From assembly GCF_900090315.1 (NCBI RefSeq), contig NZ_FMHZ01000002.1:1466501-1530500 (forward strand): DNA of 64,000 nt, read 5' to 3'. This document shows positions 17,238 to 26,199 of this stretch, piece by piece. The position numbers and the translations under genes were made by a program. This DNA comes from Micromonospora citrea. Its GTDB lineage: Bacteria > Actinomycetota > Actinomycetes > Mycobacteriales > Micromonosporaceae. The notes under the pieces are model-generated. The model did no database searches. It was not told the DNA's origin and worked only from the letters and a program-made list of their open reading frames with translations. Numbering within the stretch: position 1 is the first letter of the stretch; each line of letters starts with the position of its first letter.

Positions 17238-17861
17238 ATGTCCGAACGGCACACCGCATTGCGCTCGATGCACGATCTGGGCCTGGCGGCCTGGTTCGGG
17301 GGCTCCCTGATGGGAGCGTTCGGGGTCAACGGCGCGGCGGCACAGATGAACGACTCGACCCAGCGGCTGCCGATGGCCTCGGCCGGCTGGGCCCGGTGGA
17401 CCCCGGTGAACGCGGCCGCGATCGGCGCCCACCTCGCCGGTGCCGTCGGCGAGCTGGTGACGGAGAGCCCTCGGGTGGCGGCCCAGGCGGGCGTCGCCCG
17501 GGCCAGCACGCTGAAGACCGCGCTGACGGTCGGGGCGCTGGCGGTGACCGGCTACAGCCGACTGCTCGGCATGAAGCTGGAGAAGGCCGGCGGCCCACCC
17601 GTCGAGGGAGTCACCGAACCCAACTCGCAGACGCCGTCGAACGTGGCGTCGAGCCAGCGGCAGATGCGGATGCTCCAGTGGGCGGTCCCCGCGTTGACGG
17701 GGGCGCTCATCGTGGTCACCGCCTACATGGGCGAGCAGCAGAAGCCCGGCGAGGTGTTCCGGGGGATGCTCGGCCGCGCGGGCGGGATGCCGAAGGGGAT
17801 GGGCGCGCTGATGGCGATGGGCGCGGCCAAGAAGAAGCGGATGTCGATGTCCGGCCGCTGA
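17238..17861 (+). CDS. Hypothetical membrane protein, 207 residues
   Basis: The chosen ATG follows GGAAGGGG (17225-17232); an upstream GTG-type start (17169) lacks one. The protein has hydrophobic stretches near LGLAAWFGGSLMGAFGVNG, AAAIGAHLAGAV, TLKTALTVGALAVTGY and WAVPALTGALIVVTAYMG. These suggest three or four membrane helices, and it ends in a Met/Gly/Lys-rich tail (GMPKGMGALMAMGAAKKKRMSMSGR in part). It is of a kind common in actinomycetes, but I recognise no named domain. Two strong hairpins follow its stop. Confidence 0.7.
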   Translation: MSERHTALRSMHDLGLAAWFGGSLMGAFGVNGAAAQMNDSTQRLPMASAGWARWTPVNAAAIGAHLAGAVGELVTESPRVAAQAGVARASTLKTALTVGALAVTGYSRLLGMKLEKAGGPPVEGVTEPNSQTPSNVASSQRQMRMLQWAVPALTGALIVVTAYMGEQQKPGEVFRGMLGRAGGMPKGMGALMAMGAAKKKRMSMSGR

Positions 17862-17880
17862 CGCGGGCGACGCGCCGACC

Positions 17881-17957
17881 GGCGTCCCGCCGACTCCTCG
17901 GCGGCGGGACGCCGCTCGGCGTGTCCCGCGCCGGTTCCTCCGGAGCGGGACACGCCG
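17881..17957 (+). terminator. Two consecutive perfect hairpins
   Basis: First stem: GGCGTCCCGCCG (17881-17892) with CGGCGGGACGCC (17902-17913). Second stem: CGGCGTGTCCCGC (17917-17929) with GCGGGACACGCCG (17945-17957). Both pair without mismatch directly after the membrane protein gene, a tandem terminator. Confidence 0.7.
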
Positions 17958-18114
17958 CCCGGCGGGTCCGACGCCCGCCCGGCGGATTCAAAACGCCCGC
18001 CGGCCCGGTTCGGCGGGCAGGCGGCCGGTTCGGCGGGTGCCGGACGCAGGCATGACCCGCCCCGGGACGGGCAATCGGGTCCGGTACCGGCGGGACCGAC
18101 CCAGCGAGGTGACC

Positions 18115-18480
18115 ATGGCGGCAGGAGACGGACGAAGCCGGAGCGGACGCACACCGGAATCGGTCACCCCGTGGGTGACCAGGGACGGCCTGGACTCGGA
18201 GCCGCCCTGGGGCACCGGTGAGCACGATCCGATGGACGAGGGCAGCGAGGAGACCGCCGTACCCGAGGGTCGGCGCGGGGACCGGCGCGCCGGCGAGCCG
18301 GCGGGACCGTCCGGGCCGGCGGGCCGGCACGGCTTCGGATCGGTCGAGCCGACCCCGACGATGCCCGCCGGTCCCGGCGCGCCGCCGGACCCGGCGCCGT
18401 CCCGGCGGTCGTTCCCGGAGGCGGCCGACGTCGAGGAGCGGACGGAGGACGCGCTGCGCACCAGGGGACGCCGCTCCTGA
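18115..18480 (+). CDS. Hydrophilic hypothetical protein, 121 residues
   Basis: ATG at 18115 just after GAGGTG. The product is rich in Gly, Pro, Arg and acidic residues (MAAGDGRSRSGRTPESV at the start, EERTEDALRTRGRRS at the end) and looks disordered. It has no recognisable domain. Third positions favour G/C and the frame stays open, but the composition makes the call less certain than most. Confidence 0.45.
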   Translation: MAAGDGRSRSGRTPESVTPWVTRDGLDSEPPWGTGEHDPMDEGSEETAVPEGRRGDRRAGEPAGPSGPAGRHGFGSVEPTPTMPAGPGAPPDPAPSRRSFPEAADVEERTEDALRTRGRRS

Positions 18481-18502
18481 GGGACCCGACTCCTCGCCCG
18501 AG

Positions 18503-18519
18503 GCCGGCCTCCGGCCGGC
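18503..18519. terminator. Short hairpin between convergent genes
   Basis: GCCGGCC (18503-18509) pairs with GGCCGGC (18513-18519) around a 3-base loop, in the gap between two genes that point at each other. Confidence 0.4.
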
Positions 18520-18525
18520 GGGCGG

Positions 18526-19056
18526 TCAGGCTCGGGGAGCGGCCGCGCGCAGCAGCCGGAGTTGACCGATCTCGGCGACGTTCTTCATCAGCTCGGCGTT
18601 GGCCCAGGCGACCATGTGCGTGACCGTGTGCCCGGAGTCGTCCTGCCAGGGAAACGGGGCGGTGCGGTCGAGGTCGGCGTCGGTGAGGCCGTCGAGCACG
18701 TCAAGCCACTCCGTACGCAGCCCACGCAGCCAGGCGACGGTGGGCCCGCCCGCACCAGGCCAGGCGACGTCGGTGCGCTGCCGTACGGTTCGACCCCGCA
18801 GGTGGTCGACGGCCACCGTCCACCACCAGCCGATGTGCCAGGTCAGCCAGGCGATCGTCGGAACCGGGACCGGATCGGGCTCGGTGTCTGCCCAGTCGGG
18901 CACCAGGTCGCCGTTCGCGTCGCGGCGCACCGTCCAGCAGTGTTCGGCCGGCTCCCAGAGGAAGTCGGCCGGTTCGAGGCGCTCCAGGTGGTGTTCGAAC
19001 AGCGCCCAGGTCAGGTCGAACTGCCAGCGCAGGAGCGCGCGAGAGGATTCCGGCAC
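18526..19056 (-). CDS. DinB-like four-helix protein
   Basis: 176 residues from a GTG (VPESSRALLRWQFDL); CATGAT lies 6 bases upstream, suggesting a leaderless mRNA. The pattern fits the DinB/YfiT-like family: an early Trp/His region LTWALFEHHLERL, WLTWHIGWWWTVAVDHLRG in the middle and HTVTHMVAWANAEL near the end, giving the three-His metal site. These proteins act as thiol-dependent transferases or have unknown roles. No neighbour suggests a substrate. Confidence 0.75.
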   Translation of the reverse strand: MPESSRALLRWQFDLTWALFEHHLERLEPADFLWEPAEHCWTVRRDANGDLVPDWADTEPDPVPVPTIAWLTWHIGWWWTVAVDHLRGRTVRQRTDVAWPGAGGPTVAWLRGLRTEWLDVLDGLTDADLDRTAPFPWQDDSGHTVTHMVAWANAELMKNVAEIGQLRLLRAAAPRA

Positions 19057-19162
19057 CGGCCGATCATGTCGCAGGACACGCGGCCGGGTCGACGGAATAT
19101 GGACCGGAGCCCGGGGTCGACGGCCACGCTCCGCCCGGGGCTCCGGTCCGATGTCTCCGGGC

Positions 19163-19351
19163 TCAGCCGCCGACGGCGTCCTCGGGGGTCCGCGTCGGCG
19201 CGGGCGCGACCGGGTGACCGGTGTCGTCCACCAGGCCGGGCGCCATGCTGCCGCCGTGCGCCTCCTGCGCCTCCCGGGTCTCGCGCGCCGCCGCGTCCTG
19301 CGGTACGCCCGGCATCTCGTCACCGGGCCGCTGCTGCCGCTGCTCACTCAT
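19163..19351 (-). CDS. Small hydrophilic hypothetical protein, 62 residues
   Basis: ATG at 19351 preceded by GGGAGGAG at good distance. The product starts MSEQRQQRPGDEMPGVPQDA and ends TRTPEDAVGG; it is Gln/Glu/Pro-rich, soluble and probably disordered. The strong ribosome site is the main evidence. Function unknown. Confidence 0.55.
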   Translation of the reverse strand: MSEQRQQRPGDEMPGVPQDAAARETREAQEAHGGSMAPGLVDDTGHPVAPAPTRTPEDAVGG

Positions 19352-19505
19352 GGGTCGCTCCTCCCGTCGGTCGACGCCACCGGCGGTACCCGGCCCGTCC
19401 CGGCGAAAACCTGACCGACGGGGTGGGACCGCCCACTTCGACACCGGGCTGTGCCGCCGGTCCAGTCGTGCCGGCTGCCGTCCCGGCCGGCCGGGACGGG
19501 CGCCG

Positions 19506-20420
19506 TCAGGCGGACGACGCCGCCTCCGCCCGAGCCGGTCGCCCCACCGGCTCGACGCCCAGCAGCCGGGCCAGCCGTTCCGCGTCGCGCTGGGCCTGGT
19601 CGCCGCAGCAGTTGTTGAACAGGACGTGCAGCTCGTCGGCCTGGCCGGCAAGCTCGGTCAGCAGCTCCGACCAGCGGCGCAGCTCCTCGTCGCCGTACGC
19701 GTAGCGGAACTTCTCCTGCTTGTCGCCCGTCCCCCACGCGGTGCTGTGGCCATGGAAGCGGACAACCGCCAGCTCCGACGTGGCGAACAGGATGGGCGGC
19801 ACCGACGACGGGTGCCCCTGGGGCATGTCCACGCAGACGAAGGAGAGGCCGCGCTCCCGCAGGAAGCCCAGCGTCTCCAGCGCCGCCGTGCCGTCGAACC
19901 AGGACCCGTGGCGCAACTCGACGGCGACCCGCCACGGCCGGCAGCGCTCGGCCACCTCCGCGATCCGTCGTTCGGCGGCGGCGCCGCGGGCCAGCCACGG
20001 CGGGAACTGGAGCAGGACCGCGCCGAGCCGGTCGGCCGCCGCGATCGGCTCGAGCGCCGCCCGGAACCGGTCCCACAGCTCGTCGTACGCGGCCGTCGGC
20101 AGGTCCCGGCGGCGGACGCGGCCCTGGCCGCCGGCCGGGCGCAGATCGCGGGGCAGCATCGCCACCGGCGTCGGGTGGCCGGTGAAGAGGCTGAACGCCT
20201 TGACGTCGAAGGTGAACCCCTCCGGCGTGGCGTCGACCCAACTCTGGGTCGTCTCCGGCACCGGCACGGCGTAGTAGGAGGTGTCCACCTCGACCATGGG
20301 GAACCGCTCGGCGTAGAAGTTGAGCCGGCCGGCCGGAGTGTTCGCCCGGCGCGGGTACCAGCCCGAGCGCAGCAGCATCTGGTCCGCCCAGGATGACGTG
20401 CCCACCTTGATGACACCCAT
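19506..20420 (-). CDS. DUF72 (YecE-like) family protein
   Basis: 304 residues, normal for the family. Hallmarks are the N-terminal VGTSSWADQMLLRSGWYP, FPMVEVDTSYYAVP, FDVKAFSLFTGH, LGAVLLQFPPW, WRVAVELRHGSWF and FHGHSTAWGT, a TIM-barrel with a charged pocket. The biochemical role of DUF72 proteins is not established. The gene is divergent from a DinB-like gene, with a small palindrome between them. Confidence 0.9.
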   Translation of the reverse strand: MGVIKVGTSSWADQMLLRSGWYPRRANTPAGRLNFYAERFPMVEVDTSYYAVPVPETTQSWVDATPEGFTFDVKAFSLFTGHPTPVAMLPRDLRPAGGQGRVRRRDLPTAAYDELWDRFRAALEPIAAADRLGAVLLQFPPWLARGAAAERRIAEVAERCRPWRVAVELRHGSWFDGTAALETLGFLRERGLSFVCVDMPQGHPSSVPPILFATSELAVVRFHGHSTAWGTGDKQEKFRYAYGDEELRRWSELLTELAGQADELHVLFNNCCGDQAQRDAERLARLLGVEPVGRPARAEAASSA

Positions 20421-20423
20421 GTA

Positions 20424-20434
20424 GTTCACTGAAC
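20424..20434. promoter_or_regulatory. Palindrome GTTCACTGAAC at the DUF72 start
   Basis: An 11-base perfect dyad three bases before the DUF72 start codon, in the divergent intergenic region. It could be an operator; there is no other evidence. Confidence 0.3.
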
Positions 20435-20549
20435 CGCGTACCGGACGAATCGGCAACCGCTGGCGGAAACCGGCGTACGCCCGCGCCTTCCTGTCGGTGG
20501 TCGCGCCTAGGGTGACTCCCGTCTGGACGACCGGAGAAGGGTGGCAGGG

Positions 20550-21053
20550 ATGACGATGTCCGAGCAGCTGACCGGGGAGCGGGCCGAGCTGACGCAGACC
20601 CTGCGCCTGCACCGCGGGTTCCTGCGGCAGACCGTCGCGGGGCTCACCGACGAGCAGGCCGCCACCCGCAGCACGGTCAGCGAGCTGTGCCTGGGCGGCC
20701 TGATCAAGCACGTGGCGACGGTCGAGCAGCGGTGGGCGCGGTTCGCGGTCGGCGGCGCCGACGCGATGAACAGCGAGCCCCTCGACTGGGCCGGGCAGTT
20801 CCGGATGACCGACGGCGAGACGCTGGCCGGGCTGCTCGCCCACTACGACGAGGTGGCCGCCGCGACCGACGAGCTGATCGCCACGCACGACCTCGACGCC
20901 GCCCACCCGCTGCCGCAGGCGCCCTGGTTCGAGCCGGGCGCGACGTGGTCGGTCCGCCGCGTCCTGCTGCACCTGATCGCCGAGACCGCCCAGCACGCGG
21001 GACACGCCGACATCCTCCGCGAGTCGATCGACGGCGCCAAGACCATGGGCTGA
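20550..21053 (+). CDS. DinB family protein
   Basis: 167 residues. An ATG at 20550 (MTMSEQLTGERAEL) is taken because GAAGGGTGG lies at usable distance; an ATG two codons later is equally possible. The DinB metal-site pattern is clear: LIKHVATVEQRWARF (first His), a central acidic helix, and LLHLIAETAQHAGHADILRE (second and third His, HxxxH). The family includes mycothiol-dependent enzymes in actinomycetes. The gene stands alone. Confidence 0.85.
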   Translation: MTMSEQLTGERAELTQTLRLHRGFLRQTVAGLTDEQAATRSTVSELCLGGLIKHVATVEQRWARFAVGGADAMNSEPLDWAGQFRMTDGETLAGLLAHYDEVAAATDELIATHDLDAAHPLPQAPWFEPGATWSVRRVLLHLIAETAQHAGHADILRESIDGAKTMG

Positions 21054-21157
21054 GCTGCCCGGGGGCATCCTCCGCGCCCTCTCCGGCCCGGCGCTTGTCG
21101 GACGTCACACCCGATCCGTGTGACGCCCCGACGGTGGGTGGCGCTGAGGGACACGAG

Positions 21158-21985
21158 ATGAAAGCACACCGGATGGACCAGGAAACCGTCGAGCGGCTGC
21201 TCGGCGGTCCGGTCGTCGACCCGCAGGACGTTTCGCGACCGGTCGCGTCGCTCCTGACCGCGGTCCGGGCCGCACCCCTCCCCGGTGAGCTCACCGGGGA
21301 GGACGCCGCGGTGCGGGCGTACCGGCTGGCCCGGGCCGGCACTCCCGTCGGCACGCCGGCGCGCGGCCGGTCCCCGATGCTCGCCAGGCTCGGCGTCCGC
21401 GCGGCGATCGCCGGTGCCGCCCTCGTCGTCACCGGCGGGGTGGCGTACGCCGCCACCGGTGGCACGCTGCCCGGGCCGCTGCGCGGCCCCGCCCCGTCCA
21501 CCGCGCCCGCCACCGCGCCCGCTCCGCATGGCTCCGCCCCGGCCGCCTCCCCCACCCGGGCCGAGGGCCGGCCCGCCACGCCCGGGTCCACGGTGGACGT
21601 CCCGCCCGAGCAGCGGGCGGCGGTGACGAAGCTGTGCCGGGCCTACCGGGCCGACGGGGACGACCCGGACCGCGCCCTGGACAAGCCGGTCTACGACGGC
21701 CTCGTCCGCGCGGCCGGTGGGCGCGGCAAGGTGACCGGCCTCTGCGACCGCCTGCTCAGCGAGGCACCCGAGAGCCCGGGAGGGTCCGGCACACCGACCG
21801 ACCGCCCCGGGGTCGAACCGACCGCCCGGCCGACCGGGCGGCCCGCGATATCGCCGTCGGTGCCGGCCGGGCTGCCGCCGGTGCCCGGCGTCCAGGTGAC
21901 CCCCGGCATCCAGGTCACGCCCGGCGGCGTCCAGCTCTCGCCCGACCGGGATCGGCGCCCCCCGAGCAGCGGCGACGAGCGCTGA
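21158..21985 (+). CDS. Single-pass membrane hypothetical protein with Pro/Thr-rich exterior
   Basis: 275 residues from ATG (MKAHRMDQETVERLLGG), GAGGG 7 bases upstream. The cytoplasmic part of about 75 residues (LLTAVRAAPLPGELTGED, as in many actinobacterial anti-sigma-like proteins) is followed by one membrane helix (RAAIAGAALVVTGGVAYAAT). A long external Ala/Pro/Thr region follows, with a short conserved-looking block (LCRAYRADGDD, LVRAAGGRGKVTGLCDRLL) and a tail of VTPGxQVTPG repeats. The layout is usually seen next to an ECF sigma gene, but none is adjacent here. Confidence 0.75.
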   Translation: MKAHRMDQETVERLLGGPVVDPQDVSRPVASLLTAVRAAPLPGELTGEDAAVRAYRLARAGTPVGTPARGRSPMLARLGVRAAIAGAALVVTGGVAYAATGGTLPGPLRGPAPSTAPATAPAPHGSAPAASPTRAEGRPATPGSTVDVPPEQRAAVTKLCRAYRADGDDPDRALDKPVYDGLVRAAGGRGKVTGLCDRLLSEAPESPGGSGTPTDRPGVEPTARPTGRPAISPSVPAGLPPVPGVQVTPGIQVTPGGVQLSPDRDRRPPSSGDER

Positions 21986-22469
21986 CCCACGCCCCCGCCC
22001 GACCCCGACCCCGGGCGGGCCGCGGGCATCGGGCGGCGAGCCGCAGGCGGCGGGCGGCGGGCGGCGGGCGGCTGGCGGCTGGCGGCTGGCGGCTGGTGAG
22101 GCGATCTCACCCGGACGGGGTGACTCCCACCGCCCGGAGTCCGAACGCCCGAACCGCGCCTCGGCCGCCGACGCGGCCTGGGCCGGATCACACCCACCTC
22201 GCCGAACTGCCCTGCGCAACGCCCGCAGGGTCGGCCCGGCGCCCCCACGGTCTGCCCGGCGCCCTCAGCGGTCGGCCCGCCCACCGATCGGCCCGCGACC
22301 TAAGCGGTCGGCCCGGCACCCTCACGCCCACCGATCGGCCCGCGACCTCACCGGTAGGCCCGCGCTCGCGCGGTTGGCGCGGCACGTGGGAGCGGCAGCG
22401 GCCGTTTGACCTGGTGCTGAGCGGGCAGGCGAGGAACCGGAGACGAGAACCGGAGAACAGGAGACGGCC
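21986..22469. repeat. Gene-free stretch with short tandem and direct repeats
   Basis: About 22046-22096 is a run of GGCGGCG then GGCGGCT heptamers. A 23-base sequence starting GCCCACCGATCGG occurs at 22279-22301 and again at 22326-22348, 47 bases apart, embedded in further CGGTCGGCCCG copies. I see no convincing gene; the promoter and CAGGAGA ribosome site of the dehydrogenase gene are at the right end. Confidence 0.65.
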
Positions 22470-23516
22470 ATGCGCGCGCTGCGGTTGCCGAGCTGGAAGT
22501 CGGAACCCGAACTGGTCGAGGTCGACGAGCCCACCCCGGGCCCGGGACAGGTGGTGGTGAAGATCGGCGCTGCCGGGGCGTGCCACTCCGACCTGCACCT
22601 GATGCACGACTTCGAGGCCGGCGCGGTGCCCTGGAATCCGCCGTTCACGCTCGGCCACGAGAACGCCGGCTGGGTGCACGCCGTCGGCGACGGGGTGACC
22701 GGGCTGACGGTGGGCCAGCCCGTGGCGGTGTACGGACCGTGGGGCTGCGGCACCTGCGCCCGCTGCCGGGTGGGGGTCGACCCGTACTGCGAGAACATCG
22801 CCGAGGCGCCGGTGCCCGGCGGGGGCGGCGGCCTCGGCCTGGACGGCGGCATGGCCGAGTACATGCTGGTGCCGCAGGCCCGGCAGGTGGTGCCGCTGCC
22901 CGACGGGCTCGACCCGGTGCTGGCGGCGCCGCTGACCGACGCGGGGCTCACCCCGTACCACGCGATCCGGCGTTCCTGGCCGAAGCTCGGCCCGACCAGC
23001 ACCGCCGTGGTGATCGGCGTGGGCGGCCTGGGGCACGTCGGCGTGCAGATCCTCAAGGCCACCACCTCGGCCCGGGTGATCGCGGTGGACACCCGCGAGG
23101 AGGCGCTGAAGCTGGGCGAGGAGTGCGGCGCCGACCTCACCATGCTCTCCGGCGAGGGCACCGCCGAGGAGATCCGCCGGGCCACCGGCGGCCGGGGCGC
23201 GGACGTGGTCCTGGACTTCGTCGGCGCCGACCCCACCCTCGCGCTCGGCGTCGCCGCCGCCCGCACCGTCGGCGACCTCACCATCGTCGGCATCGGCGGC
23301 GGCACCCTGCCGGTGAGCTTCTTCTCGGTGCCGTACGAGGTGAGCATCCAGACCACCTACTGGGGCAGCCGGCCGGAGCTCATCGAGGTGCTCGAACTGG
23401 GCGCCCGTGGCCTGGTGAAGCCGAAGGCGACCACCTTCGGGCTCGACGAGGCGGTCGTCGCGTACCGGAAGATGGCCGACGGCACCCTGGAGGGCCGGGC
23501 CGTCGTCGTGCCCTGA
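22470..23516 (+). CDS. Zinc-dependent alcohol dehydrogenase (MDR family)
   Basis: 348 residues. Catalytic zinc ligands sit in GACHSDLH and TLGHENAGWV. The structural zinc loop has four Cys in GCGTCARCRVGVDPYC, and the cofactor site is VVIGVGGLGHVGVQIL with the acidic residue in VIAVDT, which suggests NAD. It resembles the aryl- and long-chain alcohol dehydrogenases of actinomycetes. The stop is only 23 bases before the next start, but that gene has its own -10 element. Confidence 0.9.
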   Translation: MRALRLPSWKSEPELVEVDEPTPGPGQVVVKIGAAGACHSDLHLMHDFEAGAVPWNPPFTLGHENAGWVHAVGDGVTGLTVGQPVAVYGPWGCGTCARCRVGVDPYCENIAEAPVPGGGGGLGLDGGMAEYMLVPQARQVVPLPDGLDPVLAAPLTDAGLTPYHAIRRSWPKLGPTSTAVVIGVGGLGHVGVQILKATTSARVIAVDTREEALKLGEECGADLTMLSGEGTAEEIRRATGGRGADVVLDFVGADPTLALGVAAARTVGDLTIVGIGGGTLPVSFFSVPYEVSIQTTYWGSRPELIEVLELGARGLVKPKATTFGLDEAVVAYRKMADGTLEGRAVVVP

Positions 23517-23527
23517 CCGCCGCGTCC

Positions 23528-23533
23528 TAAAGT
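23528..23533 (+). promoter_or_regulatory. -10 element of a leaderless transcript
   Basis: TAAAGT, then 6 bases, then the GTG start of the 2H phosphoesterase gene. No ribosome-binding sequence is present, which fits leaderless translation. Confidence 0.45.
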
Positions 23534-23539
23534 GATCAT

Positions 23540-24055
23540 GTGGTCGCGGCGCTGGAGCTCTACCTGGACACCGACGCCACCCGACGGATCCGGGTGCTCT
23601 GGGACGCGCTGGAGTCCGAGGGTGTGCAGAGCATGCGCTCGCTGCTGGAGCAGCGGCACCGGCCGCACGTCTCGCTCGCCGTCGCGCCCCGCTTCGATCC
23701 GGAGCGGGTGGCGGCGGCGCTGCGCGGCACGGTGGTGGCCGCCCCGCTGCGGCTCAGCTTCCAGCACGCCGGCCAGTTCGTCGGCCGGGTGCTCTGGCTG
23801 GGCCCGACCCCAACCGCCGAGTTGCTCGCGCACCACGCTCGGGTGCACGGGCGGCTGGCCGAGGCCGGGATCGGGCTTGTCGAGCACTACCAGCCGGGGC
23901 GGTGGGTGCCGCACTGCACGCTGTCGATGCGGGTGCCGAACGCCCTGATGGCCGCCGCCGTACGCCGTTGCCTGGAGATGCTGCCGCTGGAGGCGACCGT
24001 GGTCGGCGCGGCCCTCACCGACCACGCCCGGGGCCTGTCCCTTCCGTTGCCCTGA
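23540..24055 (+). CDS. 2H phosphoesterase / 2'-5' RNA ligase-like protein
   Basis: 171 residues. The two active-site motifs of the LigT/2H superfamily are visible: HVS at residues 43-45 (RHRPHVSLAV) and HCTLSM near 127, some 80 residues apart. Family members cut cyclic or 2'-5' linked nucleotides, and the cellular substrate here is unknown. The last 41 bases overlap the end of the convergent transporter gene, so the two 3' ends are antisense to each other. Confidence 0.85.
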   Translation: MVAALELYLDTDATRRIRVLWDALESEGVQSMRSLLEQRHRPHVSLAVAPRFDPERVAAALRGTVVAAPLRLSFQHAGQFVGRVLWLGPTPTAELLAHHARVHGRLAEAGIGLVEHYQPGRWVPHCTLSMRVPNALMAAAVRRCLEMLPLEATVVGAALTDHARGLSLPLP

Positions 24056-24980
24056 GGGTGGCGACGGGGGTGCGGGTGGCGGCCTCCGCGACCGGCGTGG
24101 GTGGTGGCGCCGCCCCGCGTCGCGTCAGGGCCACCCCGGCGAGCACGACGACCATTCCGGCGACCGTCCGTGGGGTCAGGCTCTCCCCCAGGAAGACGGC
24201 TCCCAGCGCCACGGACACCACCGGCAGCAGGTATCCGACGGCGGCGGCGTTGGTCGCGCCCTCCTCCGCGATGACCCGGAAGGTGAGGTGGAAGGTGACC
24301 GCCGTGCAGAGCACGCCGAGGACGAGGACGGCGATCGCGGTCGCCGGAGTCGGCCGGGGCGCGGTCAGGCCACCGGCGGGCAGGGCGAGCAGGCTCCACC
24401 CGGTGGCGGCCACGAGTTGGGCGGCCGACAGCGCGATGGTCGGGACGCCCCGACCGGCCAGCTCGCGGCCCATCCAGGCGAAGCCGACCGCGTAGCTGGC
24501 GGCGGCCCCCAGGATGGCGAGCGAGTCCACGCTGACGAGGCCCGCCCGCCCCCAGGGCGCGAAGATCAGCGTCACGCCGGCGAAGCCCAGCAGCAGGCCG
24601 GTCAGCCGGATCGGGCGCGGCGTCCGCTCCGCCCCGAGTGCGATGCCGAGCAGCAGCGCCCAGAACGGCGTCGTCGCGTTCAGCACGCCGGCCACCCCGG
24701 AGTCGACGGTCCGCTGGCCGACGCTGAACAGCGCGAACGGCAGGGCGTTGCAGAGGAAGGCGGCCACGACCAGGCGGCTCCACGTCGCCCGGTCGCGGGG
24801 CAGGCGGTGCCCCGCCCAGCGGCAGGCGGCCAGCAGCGCGGCGGCGCCGAGGGCGCACCGGGCGAACGTGACCTGGGCGGGCGACAGCTCCGCCAGGGCC
24901 ACCTTGATCCACAGGAAGGTCGAACCCCACAGCAGGGCCAGTACGCCCAGCCGCGGCACCGCCCACGGTCCCGCGCCCAT
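24015..24980 (-). CDS. EamA-family drug/metabolite transporter (DMT)
   Basis: 321 residues with about ten membrane helices in two EamA repeats. The first begins VPRLGVLALLWGSTFLWIKVAL and the second begins near LAILGAAASYAVGFAWMGREL and contains EEGATNAAAVGYLLPVVSVALGAVFLGE. It is an exporter in the inner membrane, substrate unknown. It is divergent from a LysR regulator, which is the common arrangement for a regulator and the exporter it controls. Confidence 0.9.
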   Translation of the reverse strand: MGAGPWAVPRLGVLALLWGSTFLWIKVALAELSPAQVTFARCALGAAALLAACRWAGHRLPRDRATWSRLVVAAFLCNALPFALFSVGQRTVDSGVAGVLNATTPFWALLLGIALGAERTPRPIRLTGLLLGFAGVTLIFAPWGRAGLVSVDSLAILGAAASYAVGFAWMGRELAGRGVPTIALSAAQLVAATGWSLLALPAGGLTAPRPTPATAIAVLVLGVLCTAVTFHLTFRVIAEEGATNAAAVGYLLPVVSVALGAVFLGESLTPRTVAGMVVVLAGVALTRRGAAPPPTPVAEAATRTPVATLRATEGTGPGRGR

Positions 24981-25082
24981 CGCCGCCCCCGTCGTCGGTC
25001 GCTCATCTGTCGCGCTCCACCGTCCCCCGGCCGACTCGACAGGACAAGTGAATGTTTCTGCGCGACTGTTAAGGTCTGCTGC

Positions 25083-25982
25083 ATGCTCGACGTACGGCGG
25101 ATGCAGGTGCTGCGCGCGGTGGTGACCGGCGGGTCGGTGACGGCGGCGGCGGCCCACCTGGGCTACACGCCCTCCGCGGTCAGCCAGCAGATCGCCGCGC
25201 TGGAGCGGCAGGCGGGCGCCGCGCTGCTGGAACGGTCCGGCCGGGGCGTCCGCCCGACGGCGGCCGGGCTGCTGCTGGCCGAGCACGCGGCCGTCATCGG
25301 CCGGCACCTCGCCGAGGCGGAGACGGCCCTGGCCGAGTTGCGGGCCGGGCGCACCGGGCGGCTCGCGGTCCGCTACTTCGCCACCGCCGGCGCCGCCCTG
25401 GTGCCGCCGGCGCTGGCCCGCTTCCGCCGGGACCACCCCGACGTCCGCGTCGACCTGCGACTGGTCGACCCCGACGACCCGCTGCCGGAGGTCGAGCGGG
25501 GCGAGGCCGACCTGGCCGTCGTGGTGCACCCCCGGGGCCGGGCGAGCCGCGCCGGCGTCCGCCTCGTCCACCTGCTCGACGACCCCTACCTGGCCGTCCT
25601 GCCCCAAAGGCACCGACTGGCCGGCAGGCAGGTGCTGGACCTGGCCGACCTGGCCGACGAGCCCTGGGTGGGCAGCGAGCCCGCCGGCCCGTGCCGGGAG
25701 GTCGTGCGCGACGCGTGCGGCGCCGCCGGCTTCAGCCCTCACGTCGCGGTCGAGAGTGAGGACTACCCGACCACGCAGGCGTTCGTGGCCGCCGGGCTCG
25801 GGGTGGCGGTGGTCCCGCACACCGGTCTGGACAGCCCGCGTCCCGACGTGGTCGTGCGCCCCCTGCGCAACCCGAGCCCGACGCGCGCGATCCACGCGGC
25901 CGTGCGGGAGTCCACGCTGGACCAGCCCGCCCTGCGCGGCCTGGTCGACGCGCTCCGGCACGCGGCCGCGGCGCGCCGCTGA
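25083..25982 (+). CDS. LysR-family transcriptional regulator
   Basis: 299 residues, standard length. An N-terminal HTH (MQVLRAVVTGGSVTAAAAHLGYTPSAVSQQIAALE) precedes the effector domain, with LAVRYFATAGAALVPPAL and VPHTGL. TAAGGT (25070-25075) ends 7 bases before the ATG and no ribosome site exists, so the mRNA is likely leaderless. It probably controls itself and the divergent DMT exporter from the roughly 100-base gap between them. Confidence 0.9.
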   Translation: MLDVRRMQVLRAVVTGGSVTAAAAHLGYTPSAVSQQIAALERQAGAALLERSGRGVRPTAAGLLLAEHAAVIGRHLAEAETALAELRAGRTGRLAVRYFATAGAALVPPALARFRRDHPDVRVDLRLVDPDDPLPEVERGEADLAVVVHPRGRASRAGVRLVHLLDDPYLAVLPQRHRLAGRQVLDLADLADEPWVGSEPAGPCREVVRDACGAAGFSPHVAVESEDYPTTQAFVAAGLGVAVVPHTGLDSPRPDVVVRPLRNPSPTRAIHAAVRESTLDQPALRGLVDALRHAAAARR

Positions 25983-26050
25983 CACACGGGGCCGCCGCGC
26001 GCCGCTGACACGCGGGGGCCACCGCGCGCCGCCGACACGCGGGGGCCGCC
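25971..26050 (+). repeat. Three tandem 26-27-bp units at the lysR stop
   Basis: Units starting GCGCGCCGC and carrying GACACGCGGGGGCC follow each other at 25971, 25997 and 26024; the first unit contains the last codons and stop of the LysR gene. This is simple tandem duplication. Confidence 0.7.
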
Positions 26051-26122
26051 GCGGCCGCTGGCGCGTCCGCCCGTCAGGGACCGCCGGGGCGGGCGATCGA
26101 CACACCACTATCCGTCGATGTC

Positions 26123-26175
26123 TTGACCGGGCGCGGCACTACCCTTACGTTCATCGGACGTCGTACGTCTTACGA
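26123..26175 (+). promoter_or_regulatory. Promoter and possible operator of the sialidase gene
   Basis: TTGACC (26123-26128) and TACGTT (26146-26151) are separated by 17 bases, a good vegetative promoter. Just downstream the inverted repeat TCGTACGTCTTACGA (26161-26175) could be an operator. Confidence 0.5.
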
Positions 26176-26199
26176 CTACCGTCCCCTGGAGGTGCCACC

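Noticed and set aside
22030..22100. GGCGGCT heptamer run as a coding or regulatory element
   Set aside because: It lies between genes, no frame through it is supported, and no dyad or promoter pattern coincides; simple slippage is enough.
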